Assembly: GCA_015066665.1 (NCBI GenBank)
Contig: SVNX01000002.1
Coordinates: 1 to 64,000 of the forward strand
DNA: 64,000 nt
Source: Ruminococcus sp.
Lineage (GTDB): Bacteria; Bacillota; Clostridia; Oscillospirales; Ruminococcaceae
Reading direction: 5' to 3'
Position numbers and translations under genes: made by a program. The number at the start of each line of letters is the position of its first letter. The first letter of the stretch is position 1. The notes beneath the pieces were generated by a model. That model saw only the letters and a list, made by a program, of their open reading frames with translations. It had not been told where the DNA came from and did not search any database. Positions 7,939 to 15,406 of the stretch are shown piece after piece.

Positions 7939-7958
7939 ATAACAGGCTTACCTGTTAT
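7939..7958. repeat. perfect 8-bp inverted repeat upstream of the cyclophilin gene
   Basis: ATAACAGG and CCTGTTAT flank a 4-nt loop, 45 bp before the cyclophilin start. No T run follows, so it may be an operator or mRNA hairpin, not a terminator. No function is assigned. Confidence 0.4.
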
Positions 7959-8002
7959 CATAACGGACGGATTTCGTCCATCAAATCAACTGGAGGTTTA
8001 TT

Positions 8003-8473
8003 ATGGTAGTCATTGAACTCGAAAACGGCAAGGAAATTGAGATTGAGCTGTATCCCGATATTGCGCCCATTTCCTGCGAAAATTTTGAGAAGCTTGTAAA
8101 GGACGGCTTCTATGACGGACTCACCTTCCACAGAGTGATTCCGGGCTTCATGATTCAGGGCGGCTGCCCGCTCGGCAACGGCACAGGCGGCCCCGGCTGG
8201 CACATCAAGGGTGAATTCCTCGCAAACGGCGTGGTAAACAACCTCAAGCACACCCGTGGTGTTCTCTCCATGGCGCGTGCACAGGCACCCGATTCCGCCG
8301 GTTCCCAGTTCTTCATCATGCATGACGATGCATCCTACCTCGACGGCCAGTATGCGGCCTTCGGCAAGGTCGTTTCCGGCATGGAGGCTGTGGATGAAAT
8401 TGCGGCTGTGGCAACAAACTACGCCGACAAGCCCCTGACACCTCAGGTCATGAAGAGAGTATACATCAAGTAA
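8003..8473 (+). CDS. peptidyl-prolyl cis-trans isomerase, cyclophilin type
   Basis: A 156-residue single-domain cyclophilin without a signal peptide, so it acts in the cytosol. Active-site motifs are intact: FHRVIPGFMIQGG (near 49-61, catalytic Arg), MARAQAPDSAGSQFFI (near 92-107) and the AAFGKV segment. It catalyses X-Pro bond isomerisation during folding. TGGAGGTT lies 8 bp upstream of the ATG. The gene is followed directly by a strong terminator. Confidence 0.93.
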   Translation: MVVIELENGKEIEIELYPDIAPISCENFEKLVKDGFYDGLTFHRVIPGFMIQGGCPLGNGTGGPGWHIKGEFLANGVVNNLKHTRGVLSMARAQAPDSAGSQFFIMHDDASYLDGQYAAFGKVVSGMEAVDEIAAVATNYADKPLTPQVMKRVYIK

Positions 8474-8476
8474 GAC

Positions 8477-8510
8477 AAAAATCCTGCATCGATCCGATGC
8501 AGGATTTTTC
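8477..8510 (+). terminator. rho-independent terminator after the cyclophilin gene
   Basis: AAAAATCCTGCATC pairs with GATGCAGGATTTTT around a short loop. The symmetric A/T flanks could make it work in both directions. It also cuts through the remnant reading frame on the minus strand. Confidence 0.9.
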
Positions 8511-8578
8511 ATTTTAATGGTCTCAGCAATCAGTGCTGCTACGTCTGCAGCATCATTTTCTTCAAATCGTCGAATCAT
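8511..8578 (-). pseudogene. remnant of a GNAT-type acetyltransferase gene (N-terminus only)
   Basis: On the minus strand an ATG at 8578 overlaps the stop of the XRE regulator and reads MIRRFEENDAADVAALIAET. This resembles the first beta strand and helix of GNAT acetyltransferases of the MIRxFEExDAxAVxxLI type. Similarity stops after about 22 codons, where the cyclophilin terminator begins. The overlapping start suggests an original XRE-GNAT two-gene operon whose second gene was deleted. Identification rests on a short segment. Confidence 0.45.
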
Positions 8579-9032
8579 CTTTATGTATCCTTTCCATGAT
8601 GGCGGCTGCTTTCTGATATGCATCACAGCGCATGATCTCCTCCCGCTGCACATCCGTCAGCCGGGCGAGAGCGGCTTCCAATGTAGCCGGTACATTTGTC
8701 CAGTCATCTGTCACGCAGTGGGGGATACCAACTGCATTCTGTGCCAGCTGCATAAGCTCTGCGGCCGCTCTGTCATAGGCACCCTGATCGGCATAGCACT
8801 TCGGGAAGAAACTGCGGATGAGGTTTTCGCAGAAGAGGACATCCGGCTGCAGTGACTCGGTCGTGATGCCGAAAATCTGTGCGAGCGGCATGATCTGCAT
8901 CAGATCCGGCAGTCCCCCACCATTTTCCCATTTCGATACGGCCTGCGGCGTGACGGACAGTTTTGCTGCCAGTGCCTCCTGCGTCAGTCCGCACCGGCGG
9001 CGCATCATTCTGATGTTTTCTCCGATTGTCAT
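8562..9032 (-). CDS. XRE-family HTH transcriptional regulator
   Basis: A 156-residue protein. The helix-turn-helix spans about residues 3-58 with the classic LTQEALAAKLSVTPQAVSKW recognition motif. The C-terminal part is helical, with two Cys (near 67 and 78), and has no recognised domain. The start at 9032 has AAAGGAG 8 bp upstream; the longer frame would run into the promoter. An inverted repeat around its own -10 box suggests autoregulation. The gene it may once have controlled, a GNAT gene immediately downstream, is now only a fragment. Confidence 0.9.
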   Translation of the reverse strand: MTIGENIRMMRRRCGLTQEALAAKLSVTPQAVSKWENGGGLPDLMQIMPLAQIFGITTESLQPDVLFCENLIRSFFPKCYADQGAYDRAAAELMQLAQNAVGIPHCVTDDWTNVPATLEAALARLTDVQREEIMRCDAYQKAAAIMERIHKDDSTI

Positions 9033-9051
9033 GTTATCACTCCTTTGTATT

Positions 9052-9097
9052 TGCGGTACCGTACTTGTATTATACCGCACACAGAAGCGGATGTCAA
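9052..9097 (-). promoter_or_regulatory. promoter and candidate operator of the XRE regulator
   Basis: On the minus strand TTGACA (9092-9097) and TATAAT (9069-9074) have a 17-bp spacer, a consensus promoter. A perfect inverted repeat, TGCGGTA (9052-9058) and TACCGCA (9073-9079), overlaps the -10 region with half-site centres 21 bp apart (two helical turns). Such placement suits a dimeric repressor. Confidence 0.65.
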
Positions 9098-9129
9098 ACA
9101 ACATTTTCTTTTGTCGGCATCAACGGCAC

Positions 9130-9163
9130 GTTGAAAAAGCCTGCACATTTCTGTGCAGGCTTT
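9130..9163 (-). terminator. distal terminator stem-loop of the dockerin gene (copy with U tract)
   Basis: The 28-nt hairpin at 9136-9163 (stem AAAGCCTGCAC) is followed on the minus strand by TTTTT. An exact 28-nt copy lies at 9327-9354, next to the gene's stop codon, but lacks the T run. The two copies bracket the small element at 9164-9326. Confidence 0.8.
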
Positions 9164-9326
9164 CAGCTTGTCAAAAAAGTCCTTTTTGGGGGTTAGAACC
9201 CCAAAGATTGCCCCCACCCCAACCCCTCCCCCAGAGGGGGAGGGGCTATATTGCGAGGGTACTGCGTACCCTCAACCCGCCAAAGGACTTCGTCCTTTGA
9301 ACCTAACAAGGTTTTTCGACAGACTG
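9164..9326 (-). mobile_element. terminator-associated small intergenic element, copy 1
   Basis: This 163-bp segment has related, inverted ends. Read on the minus strand it begins CAGTCTGTCGAAAAA and ends TTTTTTGACAAGCTG. Inside are a CAAAGGAC/GTCCTTTG hairpin, a GAGGGTAC/GTACCCTC hairpin, a G-rich block, and GGGGTTCTAACCCC. It is flanked by exact 28-nt copies of the terminator hairpin. The same ends and arrangement recur at 49965-50057, and in decayed form at 59105-59352. No coding capacity. Confidence 0.7.
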
Positions 9327-9360
9327 AAAGCCTGCACATTTCTGTGCAGGCTTTCTGTGA

Positions 9361-10833
9361 TTATTCTGCGGTTTCCACAAGCTGTACGGTATAAACAGTG
9401 GTCAGCGCGGCAGTGTCATAGGTCTCATCACCCTGACCATAATACCATGTATGAATCTGGAAGCTGGTCACGCCCTCCGGTACGGTCAAGTAAACGGTCA
9501 GCTCACCCTCTGCGTTGAAGGAACCGGCCCATGTGGGCATCGGATCCGTCCAGCCGGTCTCGGGATCGGTGTAGCCGTAGCCGCCGTTGATGTTCGCACC
9601 GGCAATGCCGCCTGTGATGTGAATCTCAACCTTGGAAGCACCAGATACATTCAGTGTGCCGTCCACCAGTTCTCTGACCTCGGTCTCACCCACGAGAATC
9701 GTCGCAGGATCACGCTCAATGGTGAAGGTAAATGTCAGATCGTCACTGGATGCACCGCTGTAATACCAAAGCTGGAACTGCAGGCTGGTCTGTCCCTCGG
9801 GAACTTCCACATAGGCAACGCCGGTACCGTCCTCATCGAGAACCATTTCCCACTTGAGGTTTGTCCACTCTTCACCCATGTAGCCAAAGCAGCCGTTTGC
9901 ACCGGCATTGGCCTCGCCGCCGGTCACAACGATCTCCACCTTTGTGGCATTGGAAACATCCAGAATTGCATTGCCGTTCGCATCCGTGCCGGTCTCTCTG
10001 ACCTCAGCATACTCGCTGACAATGCCCTCGGTTGTGGTCGCAGGGGCTTCTGTTGTAGTCTCGGGAGCCTCGGTTGTGGTCTCGGGAGCTTCTGTTGTGG
10101 TCTCGGGAGCCTCGGTTGTGGTCACGGGCGCCTCAGTTGTGGTTACAGGCGCCTCGGTTGTGGTCACAGGCGCCTCGGTTGTGGTCACAGGCGCCTCGGT
10201 TGTGGTTACAGGCGCCTCGGTTGTGGTCACGGGAGCCTCGGTTGTGGTCACGGGAGCCTCGGTTGTGGTCACAGGCGCCTCGGTTGTGGTCACAGGCGCC
10301 TCGGTTGTGGTCACGGGAGCCTCGGTTGTGGTCATTTCTGCGGTTGTAGTGGTTTCGGGGGCTTCTGTTGTCTCGGGCACTTCTGCTGTGGTGGTCTCCA
10401 CTGCTGTGGTTGTGGTCACAGGTGCTTCGGTCGTCTCAGGTTCAACAGGATCGGTCTCGGTGGCAGCTGTGGTTGCCGGCTCCGTTGTGGTCTCGGGAGC
10501 AGCAGTGGTGGTCGGTTCTGTCGGCACAGTGGTGTCGGGTGTCAGATCATCCACAAGGTCAACCAGGAACTTCAGGATCATCAGGCTGTCCTCGGCGGTG
10601 ACATCGCCGTTGCCGTCAACATCGGATACAGTACGCTGCTCAGCGGACAGTGTCTCTGCGCCCAGAACGGACTTATTGATCATGATAACGTCCACGATGG
10701 ACACCTTGCCATCGAGGTTGGCATCGCCATATTCAGCGGCGATGGCCGTTGCGGCGGGCATCAGGCCGAGCGTCAGTGCCAGTGCAGCGCTCGTCAGACC
10801 CGCTGTGATTCTTTTTGCCATTTTCATTTCCAT
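9361..10833 (-). CDS. secreted dockerin protein with Thr-rich linker and two C-terminal repeat modules
   Basis: A 490-residue protein with a signal peptide (1-33). A type I dockerin spans about 35-95 (DANLDGKVSIVD and DVDGNGDVTAED calcium loops). A Thr/Pro/Glu linker (100-270) contains about fourteen TEAPxTT heptads. Two homologous modules of about 95 residues follow (275-380, 381-490), each with VEI.(V/I)TGG, a GxxG(C/Y)xGY segment, VPEGxTSxQ and a WYY motif. The N-terminal dockerin would anchor it in a cellulosome. The modules look like beta-sandwich carbohydrate-binding domains, but I do not recognise the family. Three in-frame ATGs (10833, 10827, 10821) are possible starts. Confidence 0.85.
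   Translation of the reverse strand: MEMKMAKRITAGLTSAALALTLGLMPAATAIAAEYGDANLDGKVSIVDVIMINKSVLGAETLSAEQRTVSDVDGNGDVTAEDSLMILKFLVDLVDDLTPDTTVPTEPTTTAAPETTTEPATTAATETDPVEPETTEAPVTTTTAVETTTAEVPETTEAPETTTTAEMTTTEAPVTTTEAPVTTTEAPVTTTEAPVTTTEAPVTTTEAPVTTTEAPVTTTEAPVTTTEAPVTTTEAPVTTTEAPETTTEAPETTTEAPETTTEAPATTTEGIVSEYAEVRETGTDANGNAILDVSNATKVEIVVTGGEANAGANGCFGYMGEEWTNLKWEMVLDEDGTGVAYVEVPEGQTSLQFQLWYYSGASSDDLTFTFTIERDPATILVGETEVRELVDGTLNVSGASKVEIHITGGIAGANINGGYGYTDPETGWTDPMPTWAGSFNAEGELTVYLTVPEGVTSFQIHTWYYGQGDETYDTAALTTVYTVQLVETAE
10036..10335. repeat. 21-bp coding tandem repeat (Thr-rich linker)
   Basis: About 14 tandem 21-bp units encode TEAPVTT-type heptads on the minus strand; ten encode APV and the others APE or APA. 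Near-identical units (GGTCACAGGCGCCTCGGTTGT type) suggest copy number can change by slippage or recombination. It is part of the dockerin gene and not a CRISPR array. Confidence 0.85.
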
Positions 10834-10944
10834 TTCCTTCCTTTCATAGCGGCATATCGGTTTATGCTTCTTTACTATATCATATAATTCTTAAAATTAT
10901 CTTAAAGTGTTGTGAATTTTTATGCATTTTTCCTCTAAATTGCG

Positions 10945-10982
10945 AAAAAATATGCCCCGAATGAATCGGGGCATATCTGTTT
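10945..10982 (-). terminator. terminator of the LysR gene
   Basis: ATGCCCCGATT and AATCGGGGCAT flank a short loop just past the LysR stop codon; the minus strand continues with TTTTTT. The opposite flank is also T-rich, so it could act in both directions. Confidence 0.85.
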
Positions 10983-10984
10983 TT

Positions 10985-11875
10985 TTACTTTGCGAAGGTC
11001 TCCTTCCAGCGCTTGGTAAAATTCTCAAAGAACTGATGGAAGCCATCGGGGTACATGTTGTTCTTGAGATAGAAGAAGCAGATCTCTCTCTTCTCGTTCA
11101 GATCGGTCACATTGATCTTGACCACGTTTTCCGACTCTGTGCAGGATGCATAACCGAAGGTCACACCAACACCGGATGCCACGAGCTCTCTGATGATGGA
11201 GGGGGCATTGCACTCCATATGAGCATAGAAATCGTCGATATCACAGTTGCGGTTGTCGAGCACACGGTCGAGCAGCAGACGGCTGCCGGAGCCTTCCTCT
11301 CTGACAATCAGCTTCTCACGGAAGAGCTTCTTGAGGGTCACATTGCCAAGTGTTTCCGCAAGTTCGGGACAGGCCCATGCGCAGAACGCATCCTTTGTCA
11401 CGTCAACACAGCCAAATTCGGGCTTTGCAAAGTTCTTGTCCACCATAATGAAGTCCAACTTACCGCCCTCGAGCATCTCGAGCAGAGTCTTGGTATTCTC
11501 AATGCAGAAGCTCACTTCAAGATCCTCATCCTGATTCATCATCTTACCGAGCACCTGCGGCACCATGGTCTCACCATATGCCTTTGTGCAGCCGAAACGC
11601 AGCGGTCTGCGCTTTTCGGTCATGCGATGCAGATCTTCAAGCACCTTGGAGCTTGTCTTGGTCATGGCCACGGCCTGACGACGCAGATACTCACCCTCGG
11701 GCGTCAGACGCAGTGCCTTGCCTTCATAAGTGAAAAGAGTGCAGCGATATTTCTTCTGCAGATACTTAATGTGCTGAGTGACGGAAGGCTGAGTGATGTG
11801 CAGCATCTGTGCAGTGACGGTGTAGCTCCTTGTCTCGCAAAGCTTTAAAAAAGTAGCAATTCTGAAGTCTAACAT
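10985..11875 (-). CDS. LysR-family transcriptional regulator
   Basis: A 296-residue protein. The winged HTH is at residues 1-60 (FLKLCETRSYTVTAQMLHIT, QPSVTQHIKYLQ), followed by a substrate-binding domain from about 88. The start at 11875 has AAAGGAG 9 bp upstream. The promoter lies 148 bp upstream, giving a long leader. It is transcribed divergently from asnB, a common arrangement for a LysR protein and its target, but no target or effector can be read from the sequence. Confidence 0.92.
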   Translation of the reverse strand: MLDFRIATFLKLCETRSYTVTAQMLHITQPSVTQHIKYLQKKYRCTLFTYEGKALRLTPEGEYLRRQAVAMTKTSSKVLEDLHRMTEKRRPLRFGCTKAYGETMVPQVLGKMMNQDEDLEVSFCIENTKTLLEMLEGGKLDFIMVDKNFAKPEFGCVDVTKDAFCAWACPELAETLGNVTLKKLFREKLIVREEGSGSRLLLDRVLDNRNCDIDDFYAHMECNAPSIIRELVASGVGVTFGYASCTESENVVKINVTDLNEKREICFFYLKNNMYPDGFHQFFENFTKRWKETFAK

Positions 11876-12022
11876 AGTTGATTCTCCTTTGTTCAGTGAT
11901 AGTTTTTCCCACATAGGTTATCCGCCAAATCTCCGTAAACTACCCACTTTTTATCCGAAGTCCGCCGTTCCGCTAAATCGGGATACTGAGATTTTTACAA
12001 ACTCAGCATCCAATACATCTAT

Positions 12023-12051
12023 ATTTTACTACATTTTGCACTAATTGTCAA
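12023..12051 (-). promoter_or_regulatory. sigma-A promoter of the LysR gene, in the 303-bp LysR-asnB gap
   Basis: On the minus strand TTGACA (12046-12051) and TAAAAT (12023-12028) have a 17-bp spacer. The rest of the AT-rich gap (11876-12178) holds a 9-bp stem with one mismatch (GATACTGAG/CTCAGCATC, 11980-12010) inside the leader. No convincing asnB promoter was found on the plus strand. Confidence 0.75.
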
Positions 12052-12178
12052 GTGGTTTTGTCAATTTTCATAAAAAATTTAAGTTCAACTTTTTCAGAAT
12101 CATCCATTTCGGTCATGCACATAAGTTTGATTTCTGCATATCATGAAAAATAGAACGATACATAAAGGAGTGATTGCC

Positions 12179-14017
12179 ATGTGCGGCATTGCAGGAGTGA
12201 TTTCGTTCCGGGAGACGCTGACAGGCAGCGAACCGGTATACAGACAGATGCAGGCGGCCATCGGGAGACGAGGCCCCGATCAGCAGGGACTGCTTGTGAC
12301 GCCCCACGCTGCCCTCATCCACACGAGGCTCGCCGTGATCGATCCCGAAAACGGCCGGCAGCCCATGCAGTGTACCGATGAACGGGGCACCTGTACCATC
12401 ATCTATAATGGAGAGCTCTACAACACATCCGAGCTGCGGCGGCAGCTCATCCGGGAGGGCTGCACCTTCCGGACGCAGTCCGACACCGAGGTCGTGCTGC
12501 AGGCGTACATGGTCTATGGCGAGGACTGCGTGAAGCATCTCAACGGCATCTTTGCATTTGCGGTGTGGGAGCATGCGAGTGAACGGCTGTTTCTGGCACG
12601 GGACCGCATCGGCGTGAAGCCCCTGTTCTATTATCCCACGCCCGAAGGGCTGATTTTCGGCTCCGAGCTGAAGGCCATTCTCGCCCATCCTGCCGTCCCC
12701 CACGAGATTGATGCGGACGGCATCAGCCAGCTCATTCTCTTCGGCCCCGGACGTACGCCGGGCTGCGGCGTGTTCTCCGGCATCCGTGAGCTGCTGCCGG
12801 CACATACGGCCACGCTGACACAGGAAGAGGGCCTGCGGACTGCTGCCTACTGGTCGCTCACGCCCGAGACCCACCGTGACAGCCTCACGCAGACGATTGA
12901 GCATGTGCGGTGGCTTGTGACCGATGCCATCCGCCGGCAGCTTGTCTCGGATGTGCCGGTGGGAACATTTCTCTCAGGCGGCCTCGACTCAAGCCTGCTC
13001 TCATCCGTGGCAGCAAGGGAATTCGCCCGTGAAGGCAGACAGCTGCATACATTCTCCGTGGACTATCGGGACAATGACAAATATTTCAGGGCGAGCAAAT
13101 TCCAGCCGAACAGCGATCCTGCCTACATCCGGCAGATGGAGAACTATCTGGGGGCACAGCATCACTGGACGGTGATTGATACGCCGGCTCTCTGTGAGGC
13201 CCTTCTGCGGGCGGTGGAGGCACGGGATCTTCCGGGTATGGCGGATGTGGATGCTTCCCTTCTGCTGTTCTGCGGTGAAATCCGTGAGCATGTCACAGTA
13301 GCGCTCTCGGGTGAATGTGCCGACGAGCTGTTCGGCGGCTATCCATGGTACCGTGATCCCGAGATCCGTGCAGCCTATGGCTTCCCATGGTCGCAGAGTA
13401 CGGCCTACCGGATGCAGTTCCTGCGGCCGGAATTCGCCGAAATCCTCGAAAAACGAGGCGATGTCGATGCGGCCTATCAGAACACCCTCAGGCGGACAGC
13501 ACATCTTGCGGACGAATCGCCGACCGAGTACCGCATGCGTGAGATGATGCGGCTCAATCTCGAGTGGTTCATGCAGACGCTCCTCGACCGCAAGGATCGC
13601 ATGAGCATGTACAATGCACTTGAAGTCCGTGTGCCCTTCTGTGACTACCGCATTGCACAATATCTGTACAATGTACCGTGGGAAATGAAGGAATACCGTG
13701 GTTATGAGAAGGGACTGCTGCGTGAGGCCATGCGGGATTTCCTGCCCGATGAAGTGCTCTGGCGCAAGAAGAGCCCCTATCCCAAGACGCACAATCCCGC
13801 CTATCTTACAGCGGTTTCGGAGATGCTTGCGGAGCGTCTGCGGCGCCCCGATGCGCCGATTCTCCAGTTTGTGAGCCGTACGGCACTTGACCGGCTGCTC
13901 CATGGGGATGATGCCGTGCAGTGGTATGGCCAGCTCATGAACCGACCGCAGACCATCGCCTATTTCCTGCAGATGGACTACTGGATGGAGCATTATCATG
14001 TCCGGCTTGCGGTCTGA
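12179..14017 (+). CDS. asnB: asparagine synthetase (glutamine-hydrolysing)
   Basis: A 612-residue class II glutamine amidotransferase. The start at 12179 gives MCGIAGVISF, exposing the N-terminal catalytic Cys2 after Met removal; AAAGGAG lies 8 bp upstream. Glutaminase motifs are RRGPDQQG, YNGELYN and SDTEVV. The synthetase half has the PP-loop SGGLDSSLLSS near 265. It makes asparagine from aspartate with ATP and glutamine. It stands alone between divergent lysR and a promoter-driven esterase gene. Cell-wall or capsule-linked AsnB paralogues are known, but the standard role is most likely. Confidence 0.93.
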   Translation: MCGIAGVISFRETLTGSEPVYRQMQAAIGRRGPDQQGLLVTPHAALIHTRLAVIDPENGRQPMQCTDERGTCTIIYNGELYNTSELRRQLIREGCTFRTQSDTEVVLQAYMVYGEDCVKHLNGIFAFAVWEHASERLFLARDRIGVKPLFYYPTPEGLIFGSELKAILAHPAVPHEIDADGISQLILFGPGRTPGCGVFSGIRELLPAHTATLTQEEGLRTAAYWSLTPETHRDSLTQTIEHVRWLVTDAIRRQLVSDVPVGTFLSGGLDSSLLSSVAAREFAREGRQLHTFSVDYRDNDKYFRASKFQPNSDPAYIRQMENYLGAQHHWTVIDTPALCEALLRAVEARDLPGMADVDASLLLFCGEIREHVTVALSGECADELFGGYPWYRDPEIRAAYGFPWSQSTAYRMQFLRPEFAEILEKRGDVDAAYQNTLRRTAHLADESPTEYRMREMMRLNLEWFMQTLLDRKDRMSMYNALEVRVPFCDYRIAQYLYNVPWEMKEYRGYEKGLLREAMRDFLPDEVLWRKKSPYPKTHNPAYLTAVSEMLAERLRRPDAPILQFVSRTALDRLLHGDDAVQWYGQLMNRPQTIAYFLQMDYWMEHYHVRLAV

Positions 14018-14109
14018 ATGCCGGATGGCGGGCAGATATCTTTTCAGTCGAAAAGCTAAGCGATCGTATGCAAATGTCGTACAATCCGCATAAATCCATA
14101 GAAATTCAA

Positions 14110-14138
14110 TTGACATCCTCCGCTGTATTTGATATAAT
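14110..14138 (+). promoter_or_regulatory. sigma-A promoter of the esterase pair
   Basis: TTGACA at 14110-14115 and TATAAT at 14133-14138 with a 17-bp spacer; the first start codon lies 55 bp downstream. This is a consensus promoter and suggests strong expression. Confidence 0.88.
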
Positions 14139-14193
14139 GAAGTCAATTACAAGCCGTTCTGTACAGGCAGAACGGCAGCGGAAGGTGAAAAAA

Positions 14194-15387
14194 ATGAAGA
14201 ATGGCAGAGTGCTTGCGCTCTGTGCGGCGGCCATGCTGCTCACCGGGTGCAGCGCACAGAAGGAACCGCCGAAGCCCCCGACGCCGTTTGATGATTATCC
14301 CTCAAACACGGTGATTTCGTCGGGCAGCAACACGATCGTACAGGAAGCGGAAAACGTGACCTACCGTGCCTATTTCCCCGTGGAAGAATACGGCACGCTC
14401 CCCTACCGGTTCTACTTCTCGAACACGGTGGATTCGACGTGGAATTACGGCGAATTCTCCCAGGGCGGCATGGAGGGCGGCAGCTATACCATCGCATCCG
14501 CGCGCATTGCGGACGGCGGTACCGGCCCTGACGACCCGATCACGGGCTACACGGACATCACATTTGACGGACAGACAAGCCGTGAGGCAGCACCGGGTGA
14601 GACCTTCTGGAGCGATCCGGTGGAATTCACGGTGCCGGAGGGACATTATCTTGTCTGGGAATGGACGCTCACGGGGACAAGCATTCCGGCACTGAGCATG
14701 TCGAACCGGCTCTACTCGTACTCCGACAGGGGCACGGGTGACGGCAATTTCATTTATGCCGGTGAAATCCCCCTCCCCCAGCTTGTGGGTGCAAAGCGGG
14801 ATGTATCTCTGAAAATTGCGACCCTTGGCGATTCGATCACACAGGGCTCGATGACAACTGATTATGAGACCAACTACTGGGCGGCTGAGATCTATGAACA
14901 GCTCGGCGACGGGTGCAGCCTGTGGAATCTGGGACTTGGCCATGCAAGGGCGAGTGATGCGGCACTGTGCGGCGACTGGCTCGAGCGGGCAAAGAGTGCG
15001 GACATTGTTACGATTGCATTCGGCACGAACGACATCCTTTCCGGTGTGCCCGGTACGGGACGCGGCAGTACAGCCGAGGAGATCGACGGCTGGCTGCGTA
15101 CACTCACGACGGAGCTGCAGAATGCCGGCTGCAAGGTGATCCTCTTCAGTGCACCGCCCTTTGATTTCGAGGGCGTCGCCGAAGAGATCCGTTGCGATCT
15201 GAATACAAGAATCCCCGTCATCGCTGAGGAGCTTGGCGCTGAATACTTCGATTTTGCGTCGGTTCTTGCAGATCCTGCAAATCCCGCACATGCTGTGTAC
15301 GGCGGTCATCCGAACGATGAGGGCAGCCGTCATGCGGCGGACAAATTCATGGAAACCTATGCAGAACTGCTGCATACGGAAGATTAG
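14194..15387 (+). CDS. SGNH-hydrolase lipoprotein
   Basis: A 397-residue protein. The lipoprotein signal is MKNGRVLALCAAAMLLTGC, with lipobox LTGC and lipidated Cys19. An N-terminal beta-rich domain (about 45-205) precedes an SGNH hydrolase domain with block I LGDSITQG, block III GTND and block V GGHPNDEG. The Asp usually three residues before the catalytic His is Tyr here, so a Ser-His dyad is possible, as in some CE2-type esterases. It is probably a membrane-anchored carbohydrate esterase removing acyl groups from plant polysaccharide. It sits 19 bp upstream of a dockerin-bearing SGNH esterase in the same transcript. Confidence 0.85.
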   Translation: MKNGRVLALCAAAMLLTGCSAQKEPPKPPTPFDDYPSNTVISSGSNTIVQEAENVTYRAYFPVEEYGTLPYRFYFSNTVDSTWNYGEFSQGGMEGGSYTIASARIADGGTGPDDPITGYTDITFDGQTSREAAPGETFWSDPVEFTVPEGHYLVWEWTLTGTSIPALSMSNRLYSYSDRGTGDGNFIYAGEIPLPQLVGAKRDVSLKIATLGDSITQGSMTTDYETNYWAAEIYEQLGDGCSLWNLGLGHARASDAALCGDWLERAKSADIVTIAFGTNDILSGVPGTGRGSTAEEIDGWLRTLTTELQNAGCKVILFSAPPFDFEGVAEEIRCDLNTRIPVIAEELGAEYFDFASVLADPANPAHAVYGGHPNDEGSRHAADKFMETYAELLHTED

Positions 15388-15406
15388 GAAAAGGAAGGCT
15401 TGAAGT

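Noticed and set aside
7958-8653. 231-codon minus-strand ORF covering the cyclophilin gene
   Set aside because: Only the first 22 codons after 8578 look like protein (the acetyltransferase remnant); the rest is antisense to an obvious cyclophilin.
10036-10335. Possible CRISPR array (regular short repeats)
   Set aside because: 21-bp units are contiguous, without spacers, and encode a Thr-rich linker in frame.
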